Program-made: the position numbers and the translations under genes | In this document: piece by piece, positions 33,928-41,760 of the stretch | Numbering within the stretch: position 1 is the first letter of the stretch | Layout of the letters: every line of letters starts with the position of its first letter | NCBI RefSeq assembly: GCF_004348685.1 | Contig: NZ_SMKO01000067.1 | Location: 1 to 44,702 of the forward strand | Source of the DNA: Nonomuraea deserti | GTDB taxonomy: Bacteria; Actinomycetota; Actinomycetes; Streptosporangiales; Streptosporangiaceae | DNA: 44,702 bases | Reading direction: 5' to 3' | Notes under the pieces: generated by a model | What the model was told of the DNA's origin: nothing | Seen by the model: only the letters and a program-made list of their open reading frames with translations | Database searches by the model: none

Positions 33928-35142
33928 GTGGAGTGGACCCCCGACCCGCGCGAGCTGGCCGATCTCGAGCTGCTGCTCTCCGGCGCGTTCGAGCCGCTGA
34001 CCGGGTTCCTCGGCCACGACGACCTGCACGCCGTGCATGAGCGCGGCACGCTCGCCGACGGCACCTCGTGGCCCGCTCCCGTCACCCTCCATCTGCCCGC
34101 CGACGTCTCACCCGGCGACGAGGTCACGCTGCTCGATCCCGAGGGGTTGCCGCTGGCCACCCTGACGGTGAGCGCCCGGGAGCCCGACGGGCTGACCTCC
34201 GGGCCCGTCCACGGCGTCGGCACGCCCGAGCACGGGCCGTTCGCGCGCCTGCGGCGCACGCCGTCCGAGGTGCGGGCCGAGCTCGGCGGGCGGCCCGCGC
34301 TCGCCGTCACCATGCGCGGGCCACTCGACGATCTCTCCGAGATCGTCGCCACCGCCAAAGAGCTCGACGCGGTGATTTTGCTGCTCCCCCTCGCGTACGG
34401 CGAGGCGGGCCCCGCCGTCGTACGCGCCGCGCTGCGCGCGAGAGACCAGTTGCCCGAGGGCACGCTCGTCGTCTCCGTCCCCCTGGCGCCGCGCGACGAG
34501 CCGGAGATCGACCTGGAGCTGCGCGAGCACGTCGCCACCGCCTACGGCGCGACCGAGCACCTGGCGGGCCCCGACCCCGTGCACATCCCGGGCCCGCCGC
34601 ACCGGCGCGGCCTCGTGGTCTTCTTCACCGGGTTGTCCGGCTCCGGCAAGTCCACCATCGCCCGCGGCCTGCGCGACGCGCTGCTGGAGCTCGGCACCCG
34701 CACGGTGACCTACCTCGACGGCGACGTGGTGCGCCATCTGCTGTCCAAGGGCCTGACCTTCTCGAAGGCCGACCGCGACCTGAACATCCGCCGCATCGGC
34801 TTCGTCGCCGCCGAGGCCGCACGGCACGGCGGCCTGGCCATCTGCGCTCCCATCGCCCCCTACGCGGCGACCCGCGCGGAGGTGCGCGAGACGGTCGAGT
34901 CCGTCGGGGCCGACTTCCTGCTCGTGCACGTCGCCACGCCGCTGGAGGAGTGCGAGCGGCGCGACCGCAAGGGCCTGTACGCCAAGGCCCGCGCCGGGCT
35001 CATCCCCGAGTTCACCGGCATCTCCGACCCGTACGAGGAGCCGGACGACGCCGACCTGACGATCGACACCACGCACATCACGATCGAGGCGGCCGTCTCC
35101 CAGGTCCTGGAGACGCTGAGGTCCGGAGGCCGGGTCCGTTGA
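33928..35142 (+). CDS. cysC: Adenylyl-sulfate (APS) kinase with vestigial ATP-sulfurylase domain
   Basis: The C-terminal ~180 residues form a complete APS kinase: P loop FFTGLSGSGKSTIARGL, YLDGDVVRHLLSKGLTFSKADRDLNIRRIGFVAAEAARHG, and KGLYAKARAGLIPEFTGISDPYEEP. It phosphorylates APS to PAPS, the sulfate donor for sulfotransferases. The N-terminal ~100 residues resemble the PUA-like N-domain of ATP sulfurylase (DLELLLSGAFEPLTGFLGHDDL). The following ~100 residues are too short for the catalytic ATP-sulfurylase domain and lack its QxRNPxHxGH and HP motifs. The protein is thus shorter (404 residues) than bifunctional Sat/CysC enzymes of about 570 and is probably kinase-only. GTG 33928 follows GAAGG. 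A TauE/SafE permease gene follows by 31 bp, and two sulfotransferases lie in the operon further right. Confidence 0.9.
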   Translation: MEWTPDPRELADLELLLSGAFEPLTGFLGHDDLHAVHERGTLADGTSWPAPVTLHLPADVSPGDEVTLLDPEGLPLATLTVSAREPDGLTSGPVHGVGTPEHGPFARLRRTPSEVRAELGGRPALAVTMRGPLDDLSEIVATAKELDAVILLLPLAYGEAGPAVVRAALRARDQLPEGTLVVSVPLAPRDEPEIDLELREHVATAYGATEHLAGPDPVHIPGPPHRRGLVVFFTGLSGSGKSTIARGLRDALLELGTRTVTYLDGDVVRHLLSKGLTFSKADRDLNIRRIGFVAAEAARHGGLAICAPIAPYAATRAEVRETVESVGADFLLVHVATPLEECERRDRKGLYAKARAGLIPEFTGISDPYEEPDDADLTIDTTHITIEAAVSQVLETLRSGGRVR

Positions 35143-35173
35143 CGGGGCCGGGGGAGGCAGAGGTGAGCGGCCG

Positions 35174-36052
35174 ATGAGCACAGACCTGGCGTTGATCGGC
35201 GGGTCGTTCCTCGTCGCGATCGTGGTGGGCCTGACCGGCATGGGCGGCGGTGCCCTCATGACGCCCATGATGATGCTGTTCTTCAACGTCCCGCCCCTGG
35301 CCGCCGTCTCCAGCGACCTGGTCGCCTCGGCCGTGATGAAGCCGGTCGGCGGCGTGGTGCACCTGCGCACCGGCACGGTCAACCTGCGCCTGGTGGCTTG
35401 GTTGTGCGCGGGCTCGGTGCCCGCCGCGTTCTGCGGGGTGTTCCTGGCCCGCGCGTTCGCGGTCACCGACGCGGTCAAATATGCGCTCGGCGTGGCGCTG
35501 TTGCTGGCCGTGGCGGGCATGGCGGTCAAGACCTGGCTCGGCGGGCGGGGCGGCACGTCGAGCGCGCACGAGATCGTCGTACGCCCAATTCCGACCCTAC
35601 TGGTCGGTATGGTAGGCGGGTTGGTCGTCGGCGTCTCGTCCGTCGGCTCGGGATCGCTGATCATCGTGGCCCTGCTCGCGCTCTATCCGGCGCTCAAGGC
35701 CAACCAGCTCGTCGGCACGGATCTCGTGCAGGCCGTGCCGCTGGTCGTGTCCGCGGCGCTCGGCCACCTGCTGTTCGGCGACTTCCAGGCGGACCTCACG
35801 CTGTCGCTGCTCATCGGCTCGATCCCGGGCGTCTATCTCGGCGCCAGGATCTCCTCGCGCGCGCCCGGCGGCCTCATCCGGGCGATGCTGGCGATCGTCC
35901 TGCTCGCCTCCGCCCTCAAGCTGCTCGACGTGGACGACACCCTCACCGTCTGCGCCCTCGCCGCCGCCACCGCGGTCACCGTCGCGGGCTGGCGCCTGCG
36001 CGCCCGAGCCGAGACCCCCGAGCCGCGGCGCGAGAAGGTGGGCACCCGCTAG
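35174..36052 (+). CDS. TauE/SafE (TSUP) family anion permease
   Basis: The 292-residue protein has about eight membrane helices in two repeated halves. Each half opens with the TSUP signature: VGLTGMGGGALMTPMM near residue 18 and VGVSSVGSGSLIIVALL near 157. TSUP proteins move sulfite, sulfate, sulfoacetate or similar organic anions. Following the APS kinase gene by 31 bp, it is likely co-transcribed, so sulfate or sulfite is the likeliest substrate; the direction is not predictable. Its TAG stop shares a CTAG palindrome with the convergent GH-like gene (4-bp overlap). Confidence 0.88.
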   Translation: MSTDLALIGGSFLVAIVVGLTGMGGGALMTPMMMLFFNVPPLAAVSSDLVASAVMKPVGGVVHLRTGTVNLRLVAWLCAGSVPAAFCGVFLARAFAVTDAVKYALGVALLLAVAGMAVKTWLGGRGGTSSAHEIVVRPIPTLLVGMVGGLVVGVSSVGSGSLIIVALLALYPALKANQLVGTDLVQAVPLVVSAALGHLLFGDFQADLTLSLLIGSIPGVYLGARISSRAPGGLIRAMLAIVLLASALKLLDVDDTLTVCALAAATAVTVAGWRLRARAETPEPRREKVGTR

Positions 36053-37143
36053 GGCCGCGGCACGGGGGTGGCGCGGAAGTAGGGGTCACGGGCGAGCGCG
36101 GTGAACGCGCGGTCGGCCGCCTCGTCGGAGTCGAAGCTGGTGTCGCCGCGCGGCGCCTGCGGCGAGTCGAAGTAGATCAGCGCCTTGATCTGGGGATAGC
36201 GCTTGATCTGGCGGCGTACGGACTCGAAGAAGGCCCGCTTGAACGACCGGTCGAGCGGCCGCGAGAACGCCCCCCACTCGGCCACCATGACCGGCTTGCC
36301 GGGGAAGCGGGCCTGCATCCACCGGTAGAAGCCCGGCCAGTCGGGATATTCCTTACGGGTCTTGTTGACCAGGCCCTCGAAGTCGTCGACCCGATGGTCG
36401 GCATAGGGGTCCATGGCCACCCAGTCGACCACGTCGTCACCTGGGTAGAGGTCCTCGAACCAGGACTTGGCCGCCCAGTTGGGCGCCCCCATGTACGTCA
36501 TCACCATGACGGCGTTCTTCACGCCCCGCTCCCGCAACCGGAGCACGATGTGCCGGAACATCTCCGCGTAGTCGGTGGCCTGCATGCCCGAGCCCGACGA
36601 GGCGTCCACGTCGTTCTCCGGCTCGTGGTGCAGGGTGAGGAAGAACCGCTCGGGGAAGGTGCGCCGGAGGTAGCCGGCCAGCCGGTCGATCCTGGCGTCG
36701 AGCGCACCTTCGGCGATCTCGGCCCAGGTGTGGTCGAACGACGGCTTCCAGTTGATCAGCAGCAGCCTCGGCCTGGCCGGGTCGCGGGCCAGCCTGATCT
36801 CGGCGTCGGTCGGGAACAACTCGCTGCCCCGGTGGTAGACGTGCAGCACGTCGGCGCCGGCGTCCATGCGCGACTCCGCGCCGCGCAGCGCCTCCTCCAC
36901 CGGGGCTCCGGTGAAGATCTCGGGCGCGACGCCCCACCAGGCGCCGCACGACGGGATGAGCTTGCTGGTCGCCGTGCACGCGGGCGGGCCCGCGACGTCA
37001 CGTGCCGGCTCCTCGACCGCGACCGGCGCCCCGGCTTCGGGGTCGGCCACGGTGGAGCAGGCGGCCATCATCGCGGCCACGGCCAGGATCAGGCCGGCGA
37101 ATGCCGTGCTCGTCGCGCTATGAGAAATGCCCCGTTGCCGCAA
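36049..37143 (-). CDS. GH26-like glycoside hydrolase lipoprotein
   Basis: The 364-residue protein has a lipoprotein signal (ILAVAAMMAACS). The mature domain is a clan-A TIM barrel resembling GH26 endo-mannanases and related glycanases. RFFLTLHHEPEND carries the likely acid/base Glu, DVVDWVAMDPYADHR is a following strand, and KPVMVAEWGAFSR carries the likely nucleophile Glu. It should hydrolyse a beta-linked polysaccharide on the cell surface. Next to a Wzx/Wzy-type locus, it could trim or release the polymer made there. The start is probably TTG 37143 behind GGAAGG; no better start precedes the signal peptide. It is divergent from the polysaccharide operon and ends in the CTAG shared with the permease gene. 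The family call is by motif only. Confidence 0.7.
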   Translation of the reverse strand: MRQRGISHSATSTAFAGLILAVAAMMAACSTVADPEAGAPVAVEEPARDVAGPPACTATSKLIPSCGAWWGVAPEIFTGAPVEEALRGAESRMDAGADVLHVYHRGSELFPTDAEIRLARDPARPRLLLINWKPSFDHTWAEIAEGALDARIDRLAGYLRRTFPERFFLTLHHEPENDVDASSGSGMQATDYAEMFRHIVLRLRERGVKNAVMVMTYMGAPNWAAKSWFEDLYPGDDVVDWVAMDPYADHRVDDFEGLVNKTRKEYPDWPGFYRWMQARFPGKPVMVAEWGAFSRPLDRSFKRAFFESVRRQIKRYPQIKALIYFDSPQAPRGDTSFDSDEAADRAFTALARDPYFRATPVPRP

Positions 37144-37434
37144 AGCCTTCCAACCCCCCTTGTCGAACGACCCTGCCTGTCAAACCTGAACCTTGCCATG
37201 TCATTCCGCGAACTTCAGCCAGTGTGGAAGTCTCCCCACGTCACTACGGCCAACAAATCGCCCGGCTTTTCCCGATATTTCGATTTATGGAGGGGCTTCT
37301 TTGTGGCCGTACCGGAGAAAATCTTGTGTATTCAGCCGAGGTAAAGGCGGGCGGCCCTATAGTGGGCGCACACCCGGCCGGTGACGCAGAGTCGCTGATC
37401 GATGACGACGCGCACATGATCCAGGAGAGCCCTC
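37144..37434. promoter_or_regulatory. Divergent control region, GH-like gene / polysaccharide operon
   Basis: This 291-bp gap is notably AT-rich around 37200-37340. A plus-strand -10 box TATAGT (37358-37363) would give a leader of about 65 nt before the Wzz gene, which has AGGAG 7 nt before its ATG. On the minus strand a TTGACA-like -35 occurs near the GH-like gene, but without a clear -10. Short open frames here have no support. Confidence 0.4.
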
Positions 37435-38754
37435 ATGAGCCTGCCGCCGGACCCTCAGGTCCCCCGCTCCGGCGCCCACCTGGGTGAGCATCTCGCGCCG
37501 CTGCGCCGGCGCTGGGCGATCCTCGCCGGCTGCGTCGTGGCCGGCGGCGCCGCGGGGCTCGCGCTGCTGTGGTTCACACCGGCCTCCTACACCGCGACCA
37601 CGCAGGTGCTCGTCATGCCCGTCGGCACGCAGGAGCCGGGCAACCAGGTGACCAACCGCCAGCGCGAGGCGCTCAACCTCGACACCGAGGCCCAGGTCGC
37701 CCAGTCCGCCGTGGTCGCCGCGCGGGCCGCCATGGCGCTGCGGGGCGCCGAGCCCGAGGAGGTCGAGGTCTCGGTGCCGCCCAACTCGTCGGTGTTGTGG
37801 ATCGCGGTGACCGCCGCCGAGCCCGCCGCCGCGGCCACCCAGTCCCGCGCCTACGCCGAGGCCTACCTCGCCCACCGCCGCCACAACGCGCTGACCGCGA
37901 TGGCCGAGCAGCAGCGGACGGTCCTCGCCAAGTTCAAGCACGTCAACTCCGTGATCGAGCAGACGATCAAGCGGCTGCACACGCTGCCCAGGGGCAGCGC
38001 CGAGCACGCGATCGCCGCCCAGCGCCAGAACGTCCTCAACCGGCAGGCCGCCAACCTCGCGCTGAAATACGACGAGCTGCGGACCGTCGCCGTGACCCCC
38101 GGCGTGATCATCGGCAAGGCCGAGCCGCCGACCGAGCCCAGCAGCCCCGTCCTGCCGCTCCACCTCGGCACCGGGCTCATGGCCGGGCTGCTCGCCGGCG
38201 CGGCCGCCGCCCACGCCCGCGACCGGCTCGACACGCGGCTGCGCACGGCCGCCGACATCGAGCGCCTGACCGGACTGCCCGTGCTCGCCGACCTCTCGAG
38301 ACCGGGCGAGCACGACCTGCCCCACGACCTGGCCAGCGCCGTGGTCGCCGCGTGCCCCGGCAACCGGCTGCTGGTCAAGGCGCTGCCCGCGCACCTCTAC
38401 GTCTCGTCGCCTGCCGAGCCGCTCACCGTCGGCGCGCCGCTGACGGTGCTCGACGGCTCCGACGTGCGCGACCTGTCCAGGGCGGACGCGGCCCTGCTGC
38501 TCGTCGGGCTCCGCCGGGTCACCTCCACCGAGGTCGCGGCCACCGTACGCCGCCTCGCCCGGCACGACGTGCCCGTCATCGGTGCGGTCGCCGCCACCGA
38601 CGCCGTGCCGTCGTTCGTCCCCTTCATCGAGACGCGCCCGCACACCTCGCTCGGCAAGCTCGTCGCGACCGGCGAACTGGAAGTGAGCGTGCCGGCGGAG
38701 AGCACGCGCATGCAGGCGCTGCACCGGCCCCGGCGGCGGGGCAAACCAGCGTGA
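37435..38754 (+). CDS. Wzz-like polysaccharide chain-length protein
   Basis: The 439-residue protein has a short basic N-terminus and then membrane helix 1 (WAILAGCVVAGGAAGLALLWF). The external part contains the Wzz-type strand SYTATTQVLVMPVG and long helices (about 115-215). Membrane helix 2 (LHLGTGLMAGLLAGAAAAHA, about 240-262) follows. This is the Wzz/polysaccharide co-polymerase layout of Gram-positive YveK/CapA-like proteins. The C-terminal cytosolic part has DIERLTGLPVLADLSRP, as in the linker before BY-kinases, and a degenerate nucleotide-fold remnant. There is no Walker A, so no tyrosine kinase activity is expected. It sets polymer length with the polymerase encoded next, whose GTG overlaps its stop by 4 bp. 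This is the first gene of the six-gene operon. Confidence 0.87.
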   Translation: MSLPPDPQVPRSGAHLGEHLAPLRRRWAILAGCVVAGGAAGLALLWFTPASYTATTQVLVMPVGTQEPGNQVTNRQREALNLDTEAQVAQSAVVAARAAMALRGAEPEEVEVSVPPNSSVLWIAVTAAEPAAAATQSRAYAEAYLAHRRHNALTAMAEQQRTVLAKFKHVNSVIEQTIKRLHTLPRGSAEHAIAAQRQNVLNRQAANLALKYDELRTVAVTPGVIIGKAEPPTEPSSPVLPLHLGTGLMAGLLAGAAAAHARDRLDTRLRTAADIERLTGLPVLADLSRPGEHDLPHDLASAVVAACPGNRLLVKALPAHLYVSSPAEPLTVGAPLTVLDGSDVRDLSRADAALLLVGLRRVTSTEVAATVRRLARHDVPVIGAVAATDAVPSFVPFIETRPHTSLGKLVATGELEVSVPAESTRMQALHRPRRRGKPA

Positions 38755-40016
38755 AAGGGCCCGTGTGGCCCATCGCCGCGCTGCTGGTCGGCTATCCGAT
38801 CTGGTGGGCGCTCGGGTTCGGCGGCCTGTCGGTGATCGTCGTGGCGGTGCCCATGGCGGTGATCCTCTGGCGGCGCAGGCCGATCAGGGTGCCGCGCGGG
38901 TTCGGGCTGTGGCTGCTGCTGCTGGCCGGTTATCTGGTGAGCGGGCTGATGCTGGCGGAGATGCCCCCCGGCACCTACGGCGAGCTCGGGCCCGGCAGGG
39001 TCATCGGCTACGGCATGCGACTGGCGCTCTACACCGCGATCCTCATCGTGGTGCTCTACCTCGGCAACCTGACCGAGCGCGAGCTGCCGCAGCTGCGCCT
39101 GGTGCGGATGATGGGGGCGCTCTTCGTCACCACGGTCGCGGGCGGGCTGCTCGGCGTGCTGTTCCCGTCGTTCTCCTTCACCTCGCCGGTGGAGCTGCTG
39201 CTGCCCGGCTGGATCGGCGAGAACCCGTTCGTCCAGAACCTCATCCACCCCACCGCCGGCCAGACCCAGAAGGTGCTCGGCTACGCCATGCCCAGGCCGG
39301 AGGCGCCCTTCGAATGGGCCAACGCGTGGGGCAGCAACGTGTCGGTGCTGCTGGTCTGGTTCGTGGTCGGCTGGTGGGTGCACGGCGGGCGGCGGCGCAG
39401 GGCTCTCGCCGTCGTGCTGATCGCTCTGGCCGCCGTCCCCATCGTGTACTCCCTCAACCGCGGCCTGTGGATCGGTCTCGGCCTGGCCGTGCTCTACCTG
39501 ATCGTCCGGGTGGGCGGGCGCACGCGGGTCGCGCTTAGCGGAGGCGTGGCGGTGGCGGCGCTGGCGTTCGTGCTCAGCCCGCTCGCCCCGCTGTTCGCGC
39601 AGCGGCTGGACAATCCCCACTCCAACGACATCAGGGCCTTCACCGTGACCGCGACGCTCGCCGCCGCCACGCACTCGCCGGTCATCGGCTACGGCAACAC
39701 GCGCAACGCGACGGGCAACCACCGCACGATCACCACGGGCAAGACCCAGTGGTGCACGGGCTGCGGGCATCCGCCACTGGGCAGCGACGGGCAGCTCTGG
39801 CTGCTGATCATGACTCAGGGGTTCACGGGGGCGGCGCTCTACGTGGCGTTCTTCGCAGGCGCCATCCGGCGGCACTGGCGTGACCGCAGCCCCATCGGGC
39901 TGGCCGGGGTGCTCGTGATGGGGCTCGTGCTGCTCTACATGTTCGTCTACGACGGGCTGGTCACGCCGCTCAGCCTGTATCTCATCTCGTTCGCCATCCT
40001 TTGGAGGAACGCATGA
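38751..40016 (+). CDS. O-antigen ligase/Wzy-like polysaccharide polymerase
   Basis: The 421-residue protein has about 10-12 membrane helices and a large outer loop near 270-345, the layout of the Wzy/WaaL (O-antigen polymerase/ligase) superfamily. The loop ends with PVIGYGNTRNATG and HPPLGSDGQLWLLIMTQGFTGAALYVAF. The H-x-x-x-G-S-D-G-Q stretch is characteristic of this family's periplasmic catalytic His region. Before it, SLNRGLWIGLGLAVLYL is the other conserved block. It should join lipid-linked repeat units into polymer outside the membrane. GTG 38751 overlaps the Wzz stop (GTGA), and its own stop overlaps the next ATG (ATGA), so all are translationally coupled. Confidence 0.87.
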   Translation: MKGPVWPIAALLVGYPIWWALGFGGLSVIVVAVPMAVILWRRRPIRVPRGFGLWLLLLAGYLVSGLMLAEMPPGTYGELGPGRVIGYGMRLALYTAILIVVLYLGNLTERELPQLRLVRMMGALFVTTVAGGLLGVLFPSFSFTSPVELLLPGWIGENPFVQNLIHPTAGQTQKVLGYAMPRPEAPFEWANAWGSNVSVLLVWFVVGWWVHGGRRRRALAVVLIALAAVPIVYSLNRGLWIGLGLAVLYLIVRVGGRTRVALSGGVAVAALAFVLSPLAPLFAQRLDNPHSNDIRAFTVTATLAAATHSPVIGYGNTRNATGNHRTITTGKTQWCTGCGHPPLGSDGQLWLLIMTQGFTGAALYVAFFAGAIRRHWRDRSPIGLAGVLVMGLVLLYMFVYDGLVTPLSLYLISFAILWRNA

Positions 40017-40909
40017 CCGACGCCGCCGTCCGCCTCGGCTATCTCGCGGAGACCGTGCGGCTGCTGTATCCGGGGCCGGGCTCGCCCCGCCCGTACACGG
40101 TGCTGCCGCACACGGCCCTGCCGCGCCGGCTCGCGCCGCGCCGCTGGTGGCACGTGGGGTCGCAGGTCGCGGTGCCGGTCGAGGGCTCCATCGCGGCGCA
40201 CCTGAGCGAGGTCTTCGCGCGGCCGGTCGAGACGGTGCTGCACGTGCGTCCCGCGCGGCGGGCCAACCGCAAGCCCATTCTGGAGGTCCGCTCGGGAGCG
40301 CGGCGGCTGGCGTTCGTGAAGATCGGCGACAGCCCGCGCGCCCGCGAGCTGGTCGCCGCCGAGGCGGCCGCCCTGCGCCGGCTGGCCGGGATGTCGCTGG
40401 ACACCGTGGTCGCGCCCAGGGTGCTGCACCACGGCTGCTGGAAGGGGCTCGCGGTGCTGGCGCTCGCGCCGCTGCCGGTCCGGCGCGGCCGGGTGAGCGA
40501 GGCGCTGCGGCTCGCCGCGATCAAGGAGATCGCGGCGACCGGAGGGCCGTCGCCGGCCTGGCACGGTGACCTCGCGCCCTGGAACATGTGCCCCTCCCCC
40601 GACGGGCGGCTGCTCGTGTGGGACTGGGAGCGGTACGAAGCCGGCGTGCCCTACGGGCTCGACGCCGTGCACCACTTCTTCCAGCGGGCTCTGCGCAGGA
40701 TGAGCCCGCCGGTCGCGGCGCGGGCCTGCCTGGCCCAGTCCGTACGCGTGCTCGCGCCCCTGGGGGTGTCGGCGTCGGTGGCGAGGCAGACCGCCCTGCG
40801 TTACCTGATCGCGCTGGCCGACAGGCACGCGGCCGACGGCCACGCCCCGCTCGGGCCTCCAGAGACCTGGCTCTGCCCGGTCGTCGACCACGAGGAGCTG
40901 CTCGCGTGA
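40013..40909 (+). CDS. APH-fold kinase-like protein in polysaccharide operon
   Basis: The 298-residue protein has an aminoglycoside-phosphotransferase/choline-kinase-like C-lobe. PAWHGDLAPWNMC is the catalytic loop (HGDxxxxN), and LLVWDWERYEAGVPYGLDAVHHFF is the metal-binding DxE segment. The N-lobe contains RRLAFVKIGDSPRARELVAAEAAALRRL, in which the Lys could bind ATP. It likely phosphorylates a sugar or polyol intermediate of the polymer, or a small substrate; antibiotic resistance is unlikely in this position. GGAGG lies 5 nt before ATG 40013. It overlaps both neighbours by 4 bp. Confidence 0.8.
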   Translation: MTDAAVRLGYLAETVRLLYPGPGSPRPYTVLPHTALPRRLAPRRWWHVGSQVAVPVEGSIAAHLSEVFARPVETVLHVRPARRANRKPILEVRSGARRLAFVKIGDSPRARELVAAEAAALRRLAGMSLDTVVAPRVLHHGCWKGLAVLALAPLPVRRGRVSEALRLAAIKEIAATGGPSPAWHGDLAPWNMCPSPDGRLLVWDWERYEAGVPYGLDAVHHFFQRALRRMSPPVAARACLAQSVRVLAPLGVSASVARQTALRYLIALADRHAADGHAPLGPPETWLCPVVDHEELLA

Positions 40910-41760
40910 AGGCCTTGAAGACGCCGGTGTTGTCGTTGTCCAGGAACACGGGCAGGTTCACGTCGGGCGCTCGGATGTTGCCGTCGTTCCTGATCGTCGG
41001 GGCGCAGCGGTGCGGCACCACCTCGCTGTACCGCGCCCTGGAACAACACCCGTTGCTGCTCAAGCCGGTGCTGCACAAGGGCGTGCACTACTTCGACGTC
41101 GGCTATGAGCGGGGAATGCCCTGGTACCAGGGGCATTTCCCGCTGCGGGCCGGCGCGGCGCTGCTCGGCCGCCGGTACGGCGCGCGGGCGCTGGCGTTCG
41201 AGTCGTCGCCCTACTACCTGTTCCATCCGCTGGCCGGGGAGCGCATCGCGGCCGACCTGCCCGGCGTGAAGCTGATCGTGCTGGTGCGCGACCCGGTGGA
41301 GCGGGCCTGTTCCGCGCACGCCCACGAGCTGGCCAGGGGGTTCGAGACGGAGTCGCACTTCGAGCGCGCGGTGGAGCTGGAGGAACGGCGCCTGGCGGGG
41401 GCGGAGGAGCTGCTGCGGAAGGAGCCCTTCGCGGTCCACCACGCGCACCGCCACCAGGCGTACCTCGCCCGGGGCCGCTACGCCGACCAGCTCGACCGGC
41501 TGGAGCCGTTGTTCGGGCGCGAGCGCATCCTGGTGCTCGACAGCCACCTGTTCTTCAGCCGGCCGAAGGCCGTCTATGACCGGGTGCTGGACTTCCTGGA
41601 GGTGCCCCGGGTGGGCTGTCCGGAGTTCGAGCGGCACAACGGGCGGGCGTTGCCGCGCCGGGTGCCGCCCGATCTGGCGCGGGCGCTGCGGGAGCACTTC
41701 GCCCCGTACGACGCCCGGCTGGCGCGGTGGCTGGGCGGTGAACCGTCGTGGCGTCAGTGA
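40906..41760 (+). CDS. PAPS-dependent sulfotransferase (first copy)
   Basis: The 284-residue protein is a cytosolic sulfotransferase domain. The 5'-phosphosulfate-binding loop is FLIVGAQRCGTTSLYRAL (about residues 28-45). The 3'-phosphate-binding motif is LIVLVRDPVERACSAHAHEL. HHAHRHQAYLARGRYADQLDRL and ILVLDSHLFF follow the order seen in carbohydrate sulfotransferases of the NDST/HS-O-sulfotransferase type. It should transfer sulfate from PAPS to a sugar hydroxyl or amine. The APS kinase at 33928 could provide PAPS. GTG 40906 overlaps the kinase-like gene stop (GTGA). It lies between the polymerase and flippase genes, which points to sulfation of the repeat unit or polymer. Confidence 0.9.
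   Translation: MKALKTPVLSLSRNTGRFTSGARMLPSFLIVGAQRCGTTSLYRALEQHPLLLKPVLHKGVHYFDVGYERGMPWYQGHFPLRAGAALLGRRYGARALAFESSPYYLFHPLAGERIAADLPGVKLIVLVRDPVERACSAHAHELARGFETESHFERAVELEERRLAGAEELLRKEPFAVHHAHRHQAYLARGRYADQLDRLEPLFGRERILVLDSHLFFSRPKAVYDRVLDFLEVPRVGCPEFERHNGRALPRRVPPDLARALREHFAPYDARLARWLGGEPSWRQ

Noticed and set aside
40013..40909. Aminoglycoside resistance gene
   Set aside because: Only the kinase fold is shared. Its position, overlapped on both sides by polysaccharide genes, argues for a role in that pathway.
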